Assembly (NCBI GenBank): GCA_022605955.1
Contig: JAKCOZ010000005.1
Span: forward strand, 31,038,950-31,102,949
Direction: 5' to 3'
Source: Rallus limicola
Lineage: Eukaryota; Chordata; Aves; Gruiformes; Rallidae
DNA: 64,000 nucleotides
Each line of letters begins with the position of its first letter. Positions within the stretch are counted from its first letter, which is position 1. Positions 13,014 to 23,093 of this stretch are shown here, one piece after another. The position numbers and the translations under genes are program-made. The notes under the pieces are model-generated. The model searched no databases. It was not told the DNA's origin and saw only the letters and a program-made list of their open reading frames with translations.

Positions 13014-14348
13014 GTAAGGACAGATTTTATTATTTAAAGTCAAAACAGAACTTGAATTCAACATGTGTTTGTCAGAGTGGAATATAAAAGGATTGCATTT
13101 TCTAACTGACCTCCATAGCACTGAGTACTTACACTCTAGTATTTCATATTGGTATTGTCTAGGTTATTACCAGTGAAGCTGTGTATAAACCAAAGATGGA
13201 ATAGAATCTTGTTACAGCACTTTATGTGCTGTTAAAATATTTTCTGGGTGGTATGCTAGCGTTTAAAGGTTTACCTGTCCTGGGCATTAAGGAATTTATT
13301 TTCCTCTTTTATCCCCCACAAATGTAGCACTACTTGATTCTTAATTTATTGAAAGCTCTCTTGAATAGTATGGGTTATCAATTAAATCTTCATAACAAAT
13401 TTCTGACAATCTTTTTTTATGCTAGAATATACTGGAATTGGTAGATTATGTTGTTCACTTTGAGTTGAGAGGGTCAGCTTTATTTTTTTTTCCTTCTGTT
13501 TTCTTATGTAAGTTATGATCTCAGTTGATATTTCAAAATGAAACTACTTTTAAAAGTTCTTGGCTATTAATAATGAAAAATGCCTGTGAAAATGCAAAAT
13601 TCCTCCTAGATGATAAGGAAAATAAATGTACAAGGTGTTTTTTATGCCTCACTCTGCTGTCTCAGAGAATCTTAGTACTAGCCTTTTTTCAGTCCCCTTA
13701 TTAAAGAGGGTTCCAGAGTTTCAGGTGGAGTGGACCTTTGAAAAGTAAATTTAACTCTTTCAAAAATTCATTTTTCAAGTTCTGTGGCTTACAGCCGTTC
13801 ACTTCAAGTCTTGGTTTAAAAATTATGTAGCGTACTTCATGAACTTCAGTTTAAAATACCTCTAGTTAAAAAACATAAAGCTTCTGTTGTTTGGGAATCT
13901 AACAGTAGATTATGTGGCCATATTTAGTCACTGGTGTGTCTTGGTCTTTAAAAGGCTTCACATAGTTGCATGAACACAATTACATGAATTCTCCTGTACC
14001 AGTTTATAATAACACTTTGGGAAACGGGATTTAAGAGTTATTGGGCAAAAATGATTAATCAGAAGCCAGTCGGTGGCAAACAGAAAACTATTCTGTTCTG
14101 CATGGAGAATTCAATAACTTTATTTTTCTGATCATCTACTGTTTTCTTATACTGAAAGGTCATACATTTGATTTCACGTGGGTCAGATGGATGGAAGTTT
14201 ATCCATAGGTTCACCTTTACATGCATTTTTTTTCTTAACAGGTGTTTCATTTTTACTGTTTTTTGGATAAATCAGTGCTTTCATACATTACTGGGAGGAA
14301 TGATAACTATAGGTTTTACTTACGCTGCTGTTTGGTTTTGTTTTACAG
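13014..14348 (+). other. ARHGAP5: ARHGAP5 intron, 1,335 bp
   Basis: This AT-rich intron runs from GTAAGG to the acceptor TTTTACAG ending at 14348. No interspersed repeat is recognisable. A strong-looking cryptic acceptor, with its AG at 14240-14241, lies 107 bases before the true one and is described under findings. Confidence 0.88.
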
Positions 14349-14480
14349 ATCATAATATCAGTCTGGAGTCTATGGGAGTAACAGTAAATGCAGTGGCTGG
14401 AGCTCTTAAAGCTTTTTTTGCAGATCTGCCAGATCCATTAATTCCTTACTCTTTGCATCAAGAGTTGTTAGAAACATCAA
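14349..14480 (+). CDS. ARHGAP5: ARHGAP5 coding exon c: central RhoGAP helices with the conserved lysine
   Basis: This 132-nt exon has the acceptor TTTTACAG and a perfect-consensus donor GTAAGT. It encodes the segment from DHNISLES to LLETS. The motif ALKAFFADLPDPLIP holds the conserved RhoGAP lysine (AAA at 14408-14410, equivalent to Lys122 of p50RhoGAP), which helps position the arginine-finger loop, and the LPDPL turn common to the family. Seven consecutive T in the codons for Ala-Phe-Phe make a small slippage-prone tract within the coding sequence. The open frame continues upstream into the intron to about 14168, but a clear acceptor marks the exon start. Confidence 0.97.
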
Positions 14481-16169
14481 GTAAGTAATAAACAGTATTT
14501 TTTGATCTAATTATCTTATATTGATAAGTAATAAACAGTCTTTCTTGATCTAATTGCTATATTGATTTCCCTTATTACAGTTTTTGTTTCATTCTAAGTT
14601 GAAAGGACTAGCTGCACTGAAATATTTTTTTTAAAATCACTTCCATGTTTAAATTTTTTTATGTTCTTTAAAATTAACAGAACTATATGATGAAATAAAC
14701 ATACTAGCTGTACTTTTTTTCCATTTTCTTTTGGGACTGCATATGATGAAAGCTCTTGGAACTGTGTTGGAGTTGTTAACAGGAAAAAAACCCTTGAATT
14801 CATAGTCTTACATTCAGAGTAGGCTTTAGAAATCAGACATGTCTATGGAATATTATGGTAGTTTTAGATTTTTTTCAAATCCTTTTTAACTCCTTGTAAG
14901 ATGAAACACTTCATTTTATTTGCCTTCCAAACATTTTTAGACACTTCCAAGTGAAAGGACTGAATTACTCCCTTCTTCTAAAGAGCATCTCTCTTGTAAT
15001 GTCAACAGGCTTTCAGAAAAAGACTACTGCGCAGTTTTGCAGGATGCAACTCTTAACTGTATTCTTTTTGTTCAAGTTATGAAAATACTAGTGAAAACCT
15101 AAGGCTTGGGCCTGGATTTGATTAATATATAGTCCTTTACAGATTTTGTATTTTTGAGCAGTATCTTTAGGTAACTGTTTGTGGTATTTCTGCTGTAATT
15201 TCAGGCAAATTGCTTGCATAATGTAATTACTTAGGGTTTATTTTTTCTTAAAAATATATCAGCTAAATTTCAGTGAAAACATACAAGATGAGAATATAAG
15301 TGGATTTACAGTGTAAAAATGCTACTAATACTGCTTTGAATTTCTAATTGGGTTATATTGGAGCATATTTAACATTTCTACAGTACTAGGGTACATCAAG
15401 GGTTTTTTTAGCAATGCAGTCAGGTTATAGATATGAGCTTGCATTCCTTTTTATGGTATCAATCATTGTGGAGTTGAAGTCTATTTTGTAGAATTTGTAG
15501 TTCTGCAATACTTTAGTGGTGTTTTCCATAAGTGTTTTAGCAGCAGCATTAGTTACTGGGTTTTCTTTTTTTTAAAAATTGTTATTGTATTCCATATTCC
15601 TTTGTTATGTGTTGTTTATTTGCTTTTTGAAACGTAAGTAATGTACCTTGAGTCTGTGCAAATTCCAGTTCTCCTTTAAACAGTATAGTTAAAATAACTG
15701 CACCAGGCTTACTCATATTTTTTTATTATTTGAATAACTGATGACCTTAAGATATTTTGAGTTCACGTGGATGTCTTCCTTCACCCAAATCTGTGTGAAA
15801 CTTCAGTGCAAATAAATTGTATAGATGCATATGTTATAATATTTTGCAAGCAGAGGAAAATCATAAGAAGAAATGACCCTGTCACATTGTTAGTTGTCAT
15901 TCTCCATGCCAACAGTGAGCTTATGATGTGATTTTTCTGTTAAACGCAGATTAGTAATCCTGCTTCAATTCGGAAAAAACCTTATTTCTGTGTAAATAGT
16001 TACCTCTATAATAAAAAGTTATTCTGTGCAATAGTACCTGCTGATAGGAAATCTGTCAAATGTCCTCCATGGGTCTTATCTGTACCATTATACTAGGAAA
16101 GAGCCTTAGCAACACTTTATTCAGTATGTCTTTCTAGGTGTGTCAGAAAAATGTCACTTCTTTCTATAG
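14481..16169 (+). other. ARHGAP5: ARHGAP5 intron, 1,689 bp
   Basis: This intron is AT-rich, from GTAAGT to the acceptor TCTATAG ending at 16169. The first 86 bases are a tandem duplication (14482-14566) that includes most of the donor site. I see no interspersed repeat or reading frame of interest in the rest. Confidence 0.88.
14482..14566 (+). repeat. Tandem duplication of about 43 bp beginning within the 5' splice site
   Basis: Copy 1 (14482-14524) and copy 2 (14525-14566) share the order TAAGTAATAAACAGT, TTGATCTAATT and ATATTGA with a few substitutions and one base of length difference. Copy 1 starts at the T of the GT donor. Copy 2 has A where the donor has G, giving ATAAGT rather than GTAAGT, so it does not recreate a second donor. 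Confidence 0.88.
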
Positions 16170-16275
16170 AAATTGTGGATAAGACAGAACGGCTACACGA
16201 GTTGAAAGAAATTGTGAAGAAATTCCACCCGGTGAACTATGATGTCTTCAAATACGTAATAACGCATCTGAACAG
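16170..16275 (+). CDS. ARHGAP5: ARHGAP5 coding exon d: RhoGAP helix region
   Basis: This 106-nt exon begins by completing a lysine codon (A|AA) and ends with AG of an arginine codon. It encodes a run from KIVDKTERLHELKEIVKKF to YVITHLNR. The sequence NYDVFKYVITHLNRV is a hallmark helix of the GAP fold and contributes to the GTPase-binding surface. The donor is GTTTAG, a weak match to consensus (GTAAGT), although exon-end AG is retained. The acceptor TTTCTATAG has a short pyrimidine tract. Both sites being weak makes this the most likely cassette to be skipped in the window; skipping 106 nt would shift the frame. Confidence 0.96.
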
Positions 16276-17133
16276 GTTTAGTATTTTTTTTACTATAATT
16301 TTGCTTAATTTGTAACAATTTCAAAAAAAAGATGGTGCCAGTAACAATTAATTGACTGTTAGAGTTGAAAATTTCATGCGGCATTGCTGTTGTGTTAGTA
16401 TAAATGTGGAAAATTTAACTAGGAGTTTAGATGTTGATTGAAAAGGTTTTTATATTCTCTTCTCAGATTTTATTGATGTACAAATATCTGGCATCATCAC
16501 TGCTATGAATTTATAAGAATGATTGGTATATGTAGCAATAACACTTGAAAGAATAGCTATGCATCACAGCTTCAAATCTCTCTTCTCTCTCATCTCACTT
16601 TTCTGGAAGTGGCTATTAAATTTATAGACTAATACAGGGTTTAAGGGACCTGAAAGTGTAAACCCACCCACACCCCTTAAACTAGGGCTAGCTTGAATCA
16701 GAATCTAAAATATAATGTCTGAAGCCTCTGCTGAATAAGTAAAATGTAGAACAGAGGTATATCTAACAGTAAAATGGTTACACTTGCTTCCTAAATTTTG
16801 CCTCTTGCATAGAAATTAAGTGGTTTTCTCTTTAAAAAAATATTTACTACAATAATCTGATTTTAGTAGATGTATACTACCTCATAATCTGACCCTTTAT
16901 ATGCAAAAGTGCACAATATTCAGTCATTAAAAAAATGAAAGACTGGCCTACTCATGTTTCTTTTTCCACTAAAATGGGATTATTCTCTGAAATCCACTGA
17001 GATTAATAACATAATTTTTTAAAAAATGAAATTAAACATTGTCAAAGCTAAAATAACAGTTTCTTTAGCTTTGTTATCCAGTAATCTATCACTTCAAGAC
17101 TAGCTTTTTATGTTTGTCTCATCAGTTTTAGAC

Positions 17134-17688
17134 AGAATCACAGAATTGTTGAGGTTGTAAGGTACCTTTGGAGATTTACTCCCAACCCCGTTGCTTTGGC
17201 AGAGTCAACTAGAACAGATTGCTCAGGACGGTGTCCAACTGGATTTTCACTTATCTCCAAGGAGGGAAAGACTCTACAGTCTCTCTGGGTAACCTGTGCT
17301 AATGCTCAGTCACCCTCACAGTAAAAAAGTGTTTTCTTAGACTCAGACAGAATTTCCTGTGTCTGTCTGTGCCTGTTGCTTGTAGTCCTGTCACTGGACA
17401 CCAGTCAGAAGAGTCACAGTCCCATTGTTTTACACCCTCCTATTGGGTATTTTAAACTAACTATAAGACTTCACTTGAGCTTTTCCAGGCTAAGCATTCC
17501 CAACTTTCTCACCCTTTTGTCATTTCAGAGATCCTCAGGTTTGTTAATGATCTTTGTGTCCTTTCACTGGGCTCATTCTAGCATGTTTGTCTGTCTCTGT
17601 TGTGTTGGAGAGCCAAGAGCTGGACTCTATACTCCAGATGTGGCCTTTGCAGTGCTGAGTGGAGGGGAAAGATCCCTTCCCTTTTTGT
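17134..17688 (-). mobile_element. CR1 LINE fragment, antisense in the ARHGAP5 intron
   Basis: Read on the + strand, it opens with AGAATCACAGAATTGTTGAGG, the reverse complement of the CR1 3' terminus, followed by degraded equivalents of the conserved CR1 3' UTR and of the end of the reverse-transcriptase frame (for example CTTTTCCAGGCTAAGCATTCC and CTCCAGATGTGGCCTTTGCAG, the minus-strand form of the 'glutamate-tyrosine-cysteine' segment). It is 5'-truncated at about 17688. Divergence is high and it has no coding capacity. Confidence 0.87.
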
Positions 17689-17716
17689 GACATTTAAATT
17701 GTTAAATTTTTCTGGA

Positions 17717-17743
17717 TGTGTGTGTGTGTGTGTGTGTGTGTGT
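17717..17743. repeat. (TG)13 microsatellite
   Basis: This is an uninterrupted TG run just past the CR1 insertion in the last intron. It has Z-DNA-forming potential and is probably polymorphic in length. Confidence 0.92.
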
Positions 17744-20700
17744 TTGTAAAGGTATTTGTAATGTTCTAACTGGGCGTGTAATATGCGGGCAGAAATGAGA
17801 CCTTTTAACTTCCCTACTTAGTTAACGGAGAATGTAGGTGTTCTCTATTGCAGCTGGGAAGGAGTGTCCTCTCTTCACTGATTATGTGAGAAACTTCAGA
17901 ATTTGGGCACCTACTGTTACACTTCACCACAAATACAACTTGGTAGCACTGTATAGCTACCCATTTTCCTCTCCAGGGAAGTGGATAAATTTTCCCACTG
18001 TGGTCTTCACAAATTGCAATTCATCCCTAAAATAAATAAAAGCATACACTGTATGTATAACTGCTCTGTGCATTTATGTATTACCTGCAAACCCATCTTT
18101 CAGTTCTGCATCTGAAATAATACAAAACATCTCCAACTTGACAGTTACTAGTTACCTGAAATGTTTCAGTAGTTCTTAATGGACTTGATTGCCACTCTTC
18201 CATGAAAGTGGCACTCTGAATTGTCAGAAGTCTTCAGCTGATCGCATAGCACAACTGAACGTACAGGGTCAAGTACCTGGATTACTGCAAGTAAAAGAGC
18301 TAAATATAATTTTTTTAATACCTGAACAAATTTTAATGCATGTGTTTCTACAGAGAAATGAAATGTATTAATCACAGAACTTACTAAGAGCATAAATTAT
18401 GTACGGAGGCCTTTTCTTTCCACTCCACTGTTTATTTTATGATGACTGATTTACTTTATGGGTTGCTAGTAACAAACTTAAGAAAAGCTGACATTTTTTG
18501 TCTCCCTTGCAGTGTCAGGTGCATTTCATTCAACAAGAACTTGAGTGTAAGCAATTGCATGGAGGTAGAGAGGTAGATATAGGTGGATATTGTATCCTAA
18601 AGGGAGCTTGTAACTAGATTATTTACAGTCCGTATGTATTTAAGATACTAATTTTTGGCAAATTACTGCTCGTATATAATTAAAATGGAAATGTTTATCA
18701 AATTAATTGTTCATTAAATGAGATAAAACACTGTAGTACGTGATGGAAGAGTTCTCACAAGCTGATGTTTTAGATGTTCTGTTTTACATCATATGTAGAG
18801 TAAGAAATGTTGCATTGTTCTATATTTAATAGTGGTTGGTGATTGATACTGTGTGTCCACAAGTATAGGACTTGTTATTGAAACAAAACCTGCAAGTATT
18901 ATCCTGATGAGTTTACTATTGAAATATGAGAGACCAATAACCATGAAAATATAATAAATGGCAAAGCAACATGAATTTTTCTTCAGTGTGATAAGCACCT
19001 TTCAGAGCATACTGGCTGCCTGATTGTGCTTGATTAACTGTAAGCAGAAGTGAGTTTTAAAGAGGGAGTTGTCACAGGACAGTGTTGGATTGGCATTGAC
19101 TTTTTTGGTATTGGTTGTATTTTATGTTTGTTATTTGATGATGACTCCCTTTGTACATAAGGGCTAATGTGGCATTATATGCCTCTCTAGTCTGGGAAAA
19201 TATGGGTGTACAACTTTTAAAGGTTGGTCACAGAGAGGGTTTACAGCCTGAAGTTCCTGAAGAGTTTGTAGTGGAGGAAGGTGGCAGGATGAAGAGAAAC
19301 TATGCTTATATTTTGAGTGAGTATAAAAGATGAATAGACATTTGCTAAGCACTCACAAGAAGATCTTGAAGCAGTTTGGGAAAATTTGGTCAGAGATGGT
19401 ACACAGGTTGGTAGGCTGTTCTTCACCCTTAGAATAGACAGAGGTAGAGTTTAAATGCAGGAAAGAATGAAGTTGATTGTTCATTATGTTTAATCTAGTT
19501 GTCAGCTGCAGCCAGGAAAGAGCTACGATGTTCTTCTGTTTCTCACTTCTAGCCATAGGTTCCCACTGCTTCATTTTTTGGATCTAATGATTGTGCAGCT
19601 GCAGCATGTTCTAAAGGCAAACAGAAATAGGGGAAATGTAATTTTCTGTAGAATATCTGAACTCAGACACTGTGGTCTGATGCCATAAAGTTGGTGGAGA
19701 GGGCAAAGGAAGAAGGAAAGAATGAAGCACCCTATTTGCAGCAGCAACAGCCTACAACTATATCATATTAAAGAAATAATACCAGAGAGATAGCAAGCAG
19801 TGGTCTCATGACAAAGGGAGGATAAAAAGGTATGTGAGAAGGCCAAACACATAATTAAGTCCTAGAGGTGCTTAAGGATGTCGGAGGTTATACATTTAGC
19901 CTATGCAACAGAAAAAAACAACTTGGGAGATGTTTACGTTAGGAGCAAAAATGACAGGAAAAAAGCATCTGCTAAATAGCTGAGTTGGCTTTTATTTCAG
20001 TTTGATTATTGGGTGCTATATTTTTCTCCAGTTTTATAACTTATCTTGTAGTTTGTTCCCTAATGAAATGCTACTGTAGAGCTTGAAATCCCTTTTTGTG
20101 TTTTTTGTGGAACTCATTTTATGGAAAAGGTACAGGCAGTTCTGATTCAAAACTGACAGGTTCATTGTCGCATTGTAATGTCTTACACTTAAATTTTACT
20201 TAATTCATGGTAACAATCTCACTCATCCTATCTCTGGAGCAAGGTCTAGAAGGAATTTATACACAGAAAAATTCAATATAGGAAGAAAAGTCTTTAATAA
20301 AAATGCTAAGAAAAATGTAAGCTACCATTCATATTTTTTGGTTCTTTAAATCTTAAATGAAGTGAATTGTTTTAGGAAAGAGATTATGAATATTACTGTC
20401 ACTCAGTAACCAAATATCCTTTGGACCAAACTTATTCGAAACAGATTGAGAGACAGTATTTGTGTACCCTCACACTATTTGGAATAAGTAATGCACATGT
20501 TAAAATGGAAGTCTACCCTTTATAGTTACCACTATACATGCATTGTAAATGAGTGAAAATATTTTCATATAGCATTTATTCTAGTGCTTACTATGGTTTT
20601 CACAGCTTTTGAATCTATGGACTACAGCCAGCTGTCAGGAATTTTGCAGTCTGCTCTTGTTAATCATCAAAATTGTAACTGACAAGTTGCTGAAGTTTTA

Positions 20701-21433
20701 TTTTCTGTCTTTTTTTCTGCAGGACAACTGTAGCTCAGTTACCTGTGTGCTGTCTGCTGTAATACAGGAACTGCATGTTCCCCACTGAATGTCTTAGGTG
20801 CTTGTCAGATTTACTAACACACAATTTTTCATGTCTCTCTCACTAACTACTTCCAGACAGTTTTGGGAAGTTACTTGAGAATGCAGTGTATTTTTAGAAA
20901 ACAATATATCCCGGCTCTTCCTAGCCTACTACTGTGAAAAGCAGTGCAGTGTGGTTTTTTGAGAAGGCATTTAATTGTAGATTAATTTGGTACCAGAATA
21001 GTTTGTTGGGTTTTGGATTATTTTTTTTCTTTGATTGTAATAATGAATTTAGATCGTAAGTGAAGAACCTGCTCCACCCTCTGCTTAAAAGCAGGAAACT
21101 CCTCGGAAGGGCAGCCTAGTTGGAAGCCTTTGTGTTACGTGTTGAAAACCAAAGCAAAATAAATGTGTTGGTGATGTTAGTGAACATTCCACTGATGAGG
21201 ATCTTTACAGCTCGGCTGAATTCTGTTGCTGGCCAGTATGAAAAAACCTGCAGAGATGTGCTCTAATCAGCATTTGAATTTTTTTGTTTTGTTTTTCTTT
21301 AATATGGGATCTGATTGGATGCCTTTTTCTTTAAGTCCCATAGATGTTAGTTAGTATTTAGCTGTTCTACAGTAAGAAGCCATTTCTGTCATCGTTTTTT
21401 GTTTTTTTTTTTTTCTTTCTTCCCCATGATATT

Positions 21434-22081
21434 TGTCCTCCTGGGTTTGGCTGGGATAGGTATATATATATTTTTTTTTTTTTCCTTGGAGCTGCTGTAG
21501 TGGTGTGCTTTGGATTTAGGATGAGAATAATGTTGATAACGCACGGGTGGTTTTAGTTGCTGCCAAGCAGTCAAGGACTTTTCAGCTTCTCATAGTGCTC
21601 TGCCAATGAGAAGGTGGGACACACACACTTGTGTGTTGGACACATGCACGACACAGCCAGGACAGCTGACCTAAACCAGCCAAAGGGATATTCCATACCA
21701 GATGATGTCATGTTCTGTTTATAACTGGGAGTGGGCTGAGCAGCAGCTGAGGTTCTTGTACAGCATCAACTTTGGGGTGATGGCTGAATGCCTGCCAGAG
21801 GGCAAGTGATGAATGAATTCCTTGGTTTTGGTTTGCTGTGGACTGAGAGGCTGGGCAGTTCAGGGGGGGGGTCTTCTGCAGCATCAACTTCGGGTGGAAA
21901 TTGCGCTGTTTATAACTTGTTTATTCTTATTTTTCTCTTTTGTGTGTGTGTCCTGTTGCAGTGTTTTTATCTCAACACATGAGCTCTTTCACTTTTCCAA
22001 TTCATTCCCTGATACTGCTGGGGGAATACTGAGTGAGCTGCTGCATGATGTTTAATTGCTGGCCGGGGCTAAACCACGACA
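21434..22081 (+). mobile_element. Solo LTR of an avian endogenous retrovirus, about 648 bp
   Basis: The element starts TGTCCTCCTGGGTTTGGCTG and ends GCTAAACCACGACA, giving the TG...CA ends of an LTR. Internal landmarks match an LTR family I know from many neoavian genomes: TGAGAATAATGTTGATAAC, GTCAAGGACTTTTCAGCTTC, GACACAGCCAGGACAGCTGACC, CAAAGGGATATTCCATACCA and TTTATCTCAACACATGAG. A TATA-like TTTATAA is at 21718-21724. No internal retroviral genes or second LTR are present, so it is a solo LTR left by recombination. I cannot see a matching target-site duplication (left flank ATATT, right flank TTTTA). I am not sure whether the family is ERVL-like or ERVK-like. It lies in sense orientation within the ARHGAP5 intron. 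Confidence 0.85.
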
Positions 22082-22444
22082 TTTTAATGGATGAAATTTT
22101 AATTCTATGAAATCCTGTAGCTGATTGACAAATCAGAAGTTTAAATTTGTCACTTCTAAATGTTGATGGAATGTTGAATTTCTTTCTTGGTTAAAAGCTC
22201 AATTATATTTGTATTTGTTAGCTATCCAGATCTGGAAAAGTCATGGTTTCTAAACTTTCATCTGCATAACCCAATTAAAACCAAAACAAACCAGGAATTA
22301 TAGTTTTAACGGATAGCTGGAGGAAAGTAATGAAGTTCTTGTGGTTGTTTAATAATAATGCTTACAGTTAGAGCGCCATGAAAATACTTGTAGTGGCTTG
22401 AATACTGGTGTTAATTCATTCATTGCGTGTCCTTTTCATTTCAG

Positions 22445-22775
22445 GGTTAGTCAGCAATATAAAACCAACTTTATGACTGCTGATAACTTATCGATTTGTT
22501 TCTGGCCTACTTTGATGCGACCTGATTTTGAAAACAGAGAGTTCCTTTCTACCACCAAAATCCACCAGTCGGTTATAGAGACTTTCATTCACCAGTGTCA
22601 ATTTTTCTTTTACAACGGCGAGATCGTGGAAGCACCTAACCCCGTAGCGTGTCAGCCACCGCCTTCCAACGCAGTGCAGATGGTGGAACCTATGGTACCT
22701 CTTCAGTTACCACCACCGCTGCAGCCGCAGCTGATACAGTCACAGCTACCAGCAGACCCTCTTGGTATTATATAA
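22445..22775 (+). CDS. ARHGAP5: ARHGAP5 terminal coding exon e: end of the RhoGAP domain and C-terminal tail
   Basis: This coding part of the last exon starts after TTTCAG by completing the arginine codon (AG|G) and runs 110 codons including the TAA at 22773-22775. It encodes TADNLSICFWPTLMRPDF, containing the conserved asparagine of RhoGAP domains (AAC at 22485-22487, equivalent to Asn194 of p50RhoGAP), and the closing helix IHQSVIETFIHQCQFFFYNG. The last roughly 50 residues form a low-complexity proline/glutamine/leucine-rich tail with PMVPLQLPPPLQPQLI, ending DPLGII. That tail distinguishes p190-B from p190-A. The proline runs could bind SH3 or WW domains, which is inference only. The frame is open upstream of the acceptor to 22398, but the splice site and protein similarity set the start. 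Confidence 0.97.
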
Positions 22776-23087
22776 ATAGAAGATGATTGCAGGCAGCCTG
22801 GCACTGGACAGTAAAGACAAGCTATAGACATGCATGTTTCAGGATACAGTAATGTACTTCATATTTATGAAAATAATTCCCATCCAGCTGATTGGACATC
22901 TTTTTGTTATATCCCGTACTGTGTTCCTCATTTGTACACACTGCAGATAAAAACTATGTGATAAGCATGACTGGAGAGGTTTAATTTTTAAAAGCAAAAA
23001 TAGCTATAAAGTACAAAACTGCTGCTGCATGATACCTTATTGCAATCACTATATCATTCCTGTGACGGTTTGTCACAATATATTGTG

Positions 23088-23093
23088 AATAAA
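23088..23093 (+). terminator. ARHGAP5: Proximal poly(A) signal candidate for ARHGAP5
   Basis: A canonical AATAAA lies 313 bases after the stop codon. Its first base is the last base of the palindrome TCACAATATATTGTGA (23073-23088). Use would give a short 3' UTR of about 330 bases. It is a candidate only. Confidence 0.45.

Larger units (their letters stand above)
16276..22444 (+). other. ARHGAP5: ARHGAP5 last intron, 6,169 bp, with CR1 and solo LTR
   Basis: This intron runs from the weak donor GTTTAG to the acceptor TTCATTTCAG ending at 22444. It contains an antisense CR1 (17134-17688), a TG microsatellite (17717-17743) and a sense-oriented solo LTR (21434-22081) ending 363 bases before the final exon. 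The sequence in between (17744-21433) is AT-rich and shows no gene I can support. Confidence 0.88.

Noticed and set aside
14168..14488. 106-codon open frame beginning upstream of a RhoGAP exon
   Set aside because: Its last 44 codons are the true exon; the upstream part is intron that happens to be open in the same frame, ending at a standard TTTTACAG acceptor.
22398..22444. In-frame ATG upstream of the terminal exon
   Set aside because: It lies in the intron, before a clear TTTCAG acceptor, and p190-B similarity begins only after that junction.
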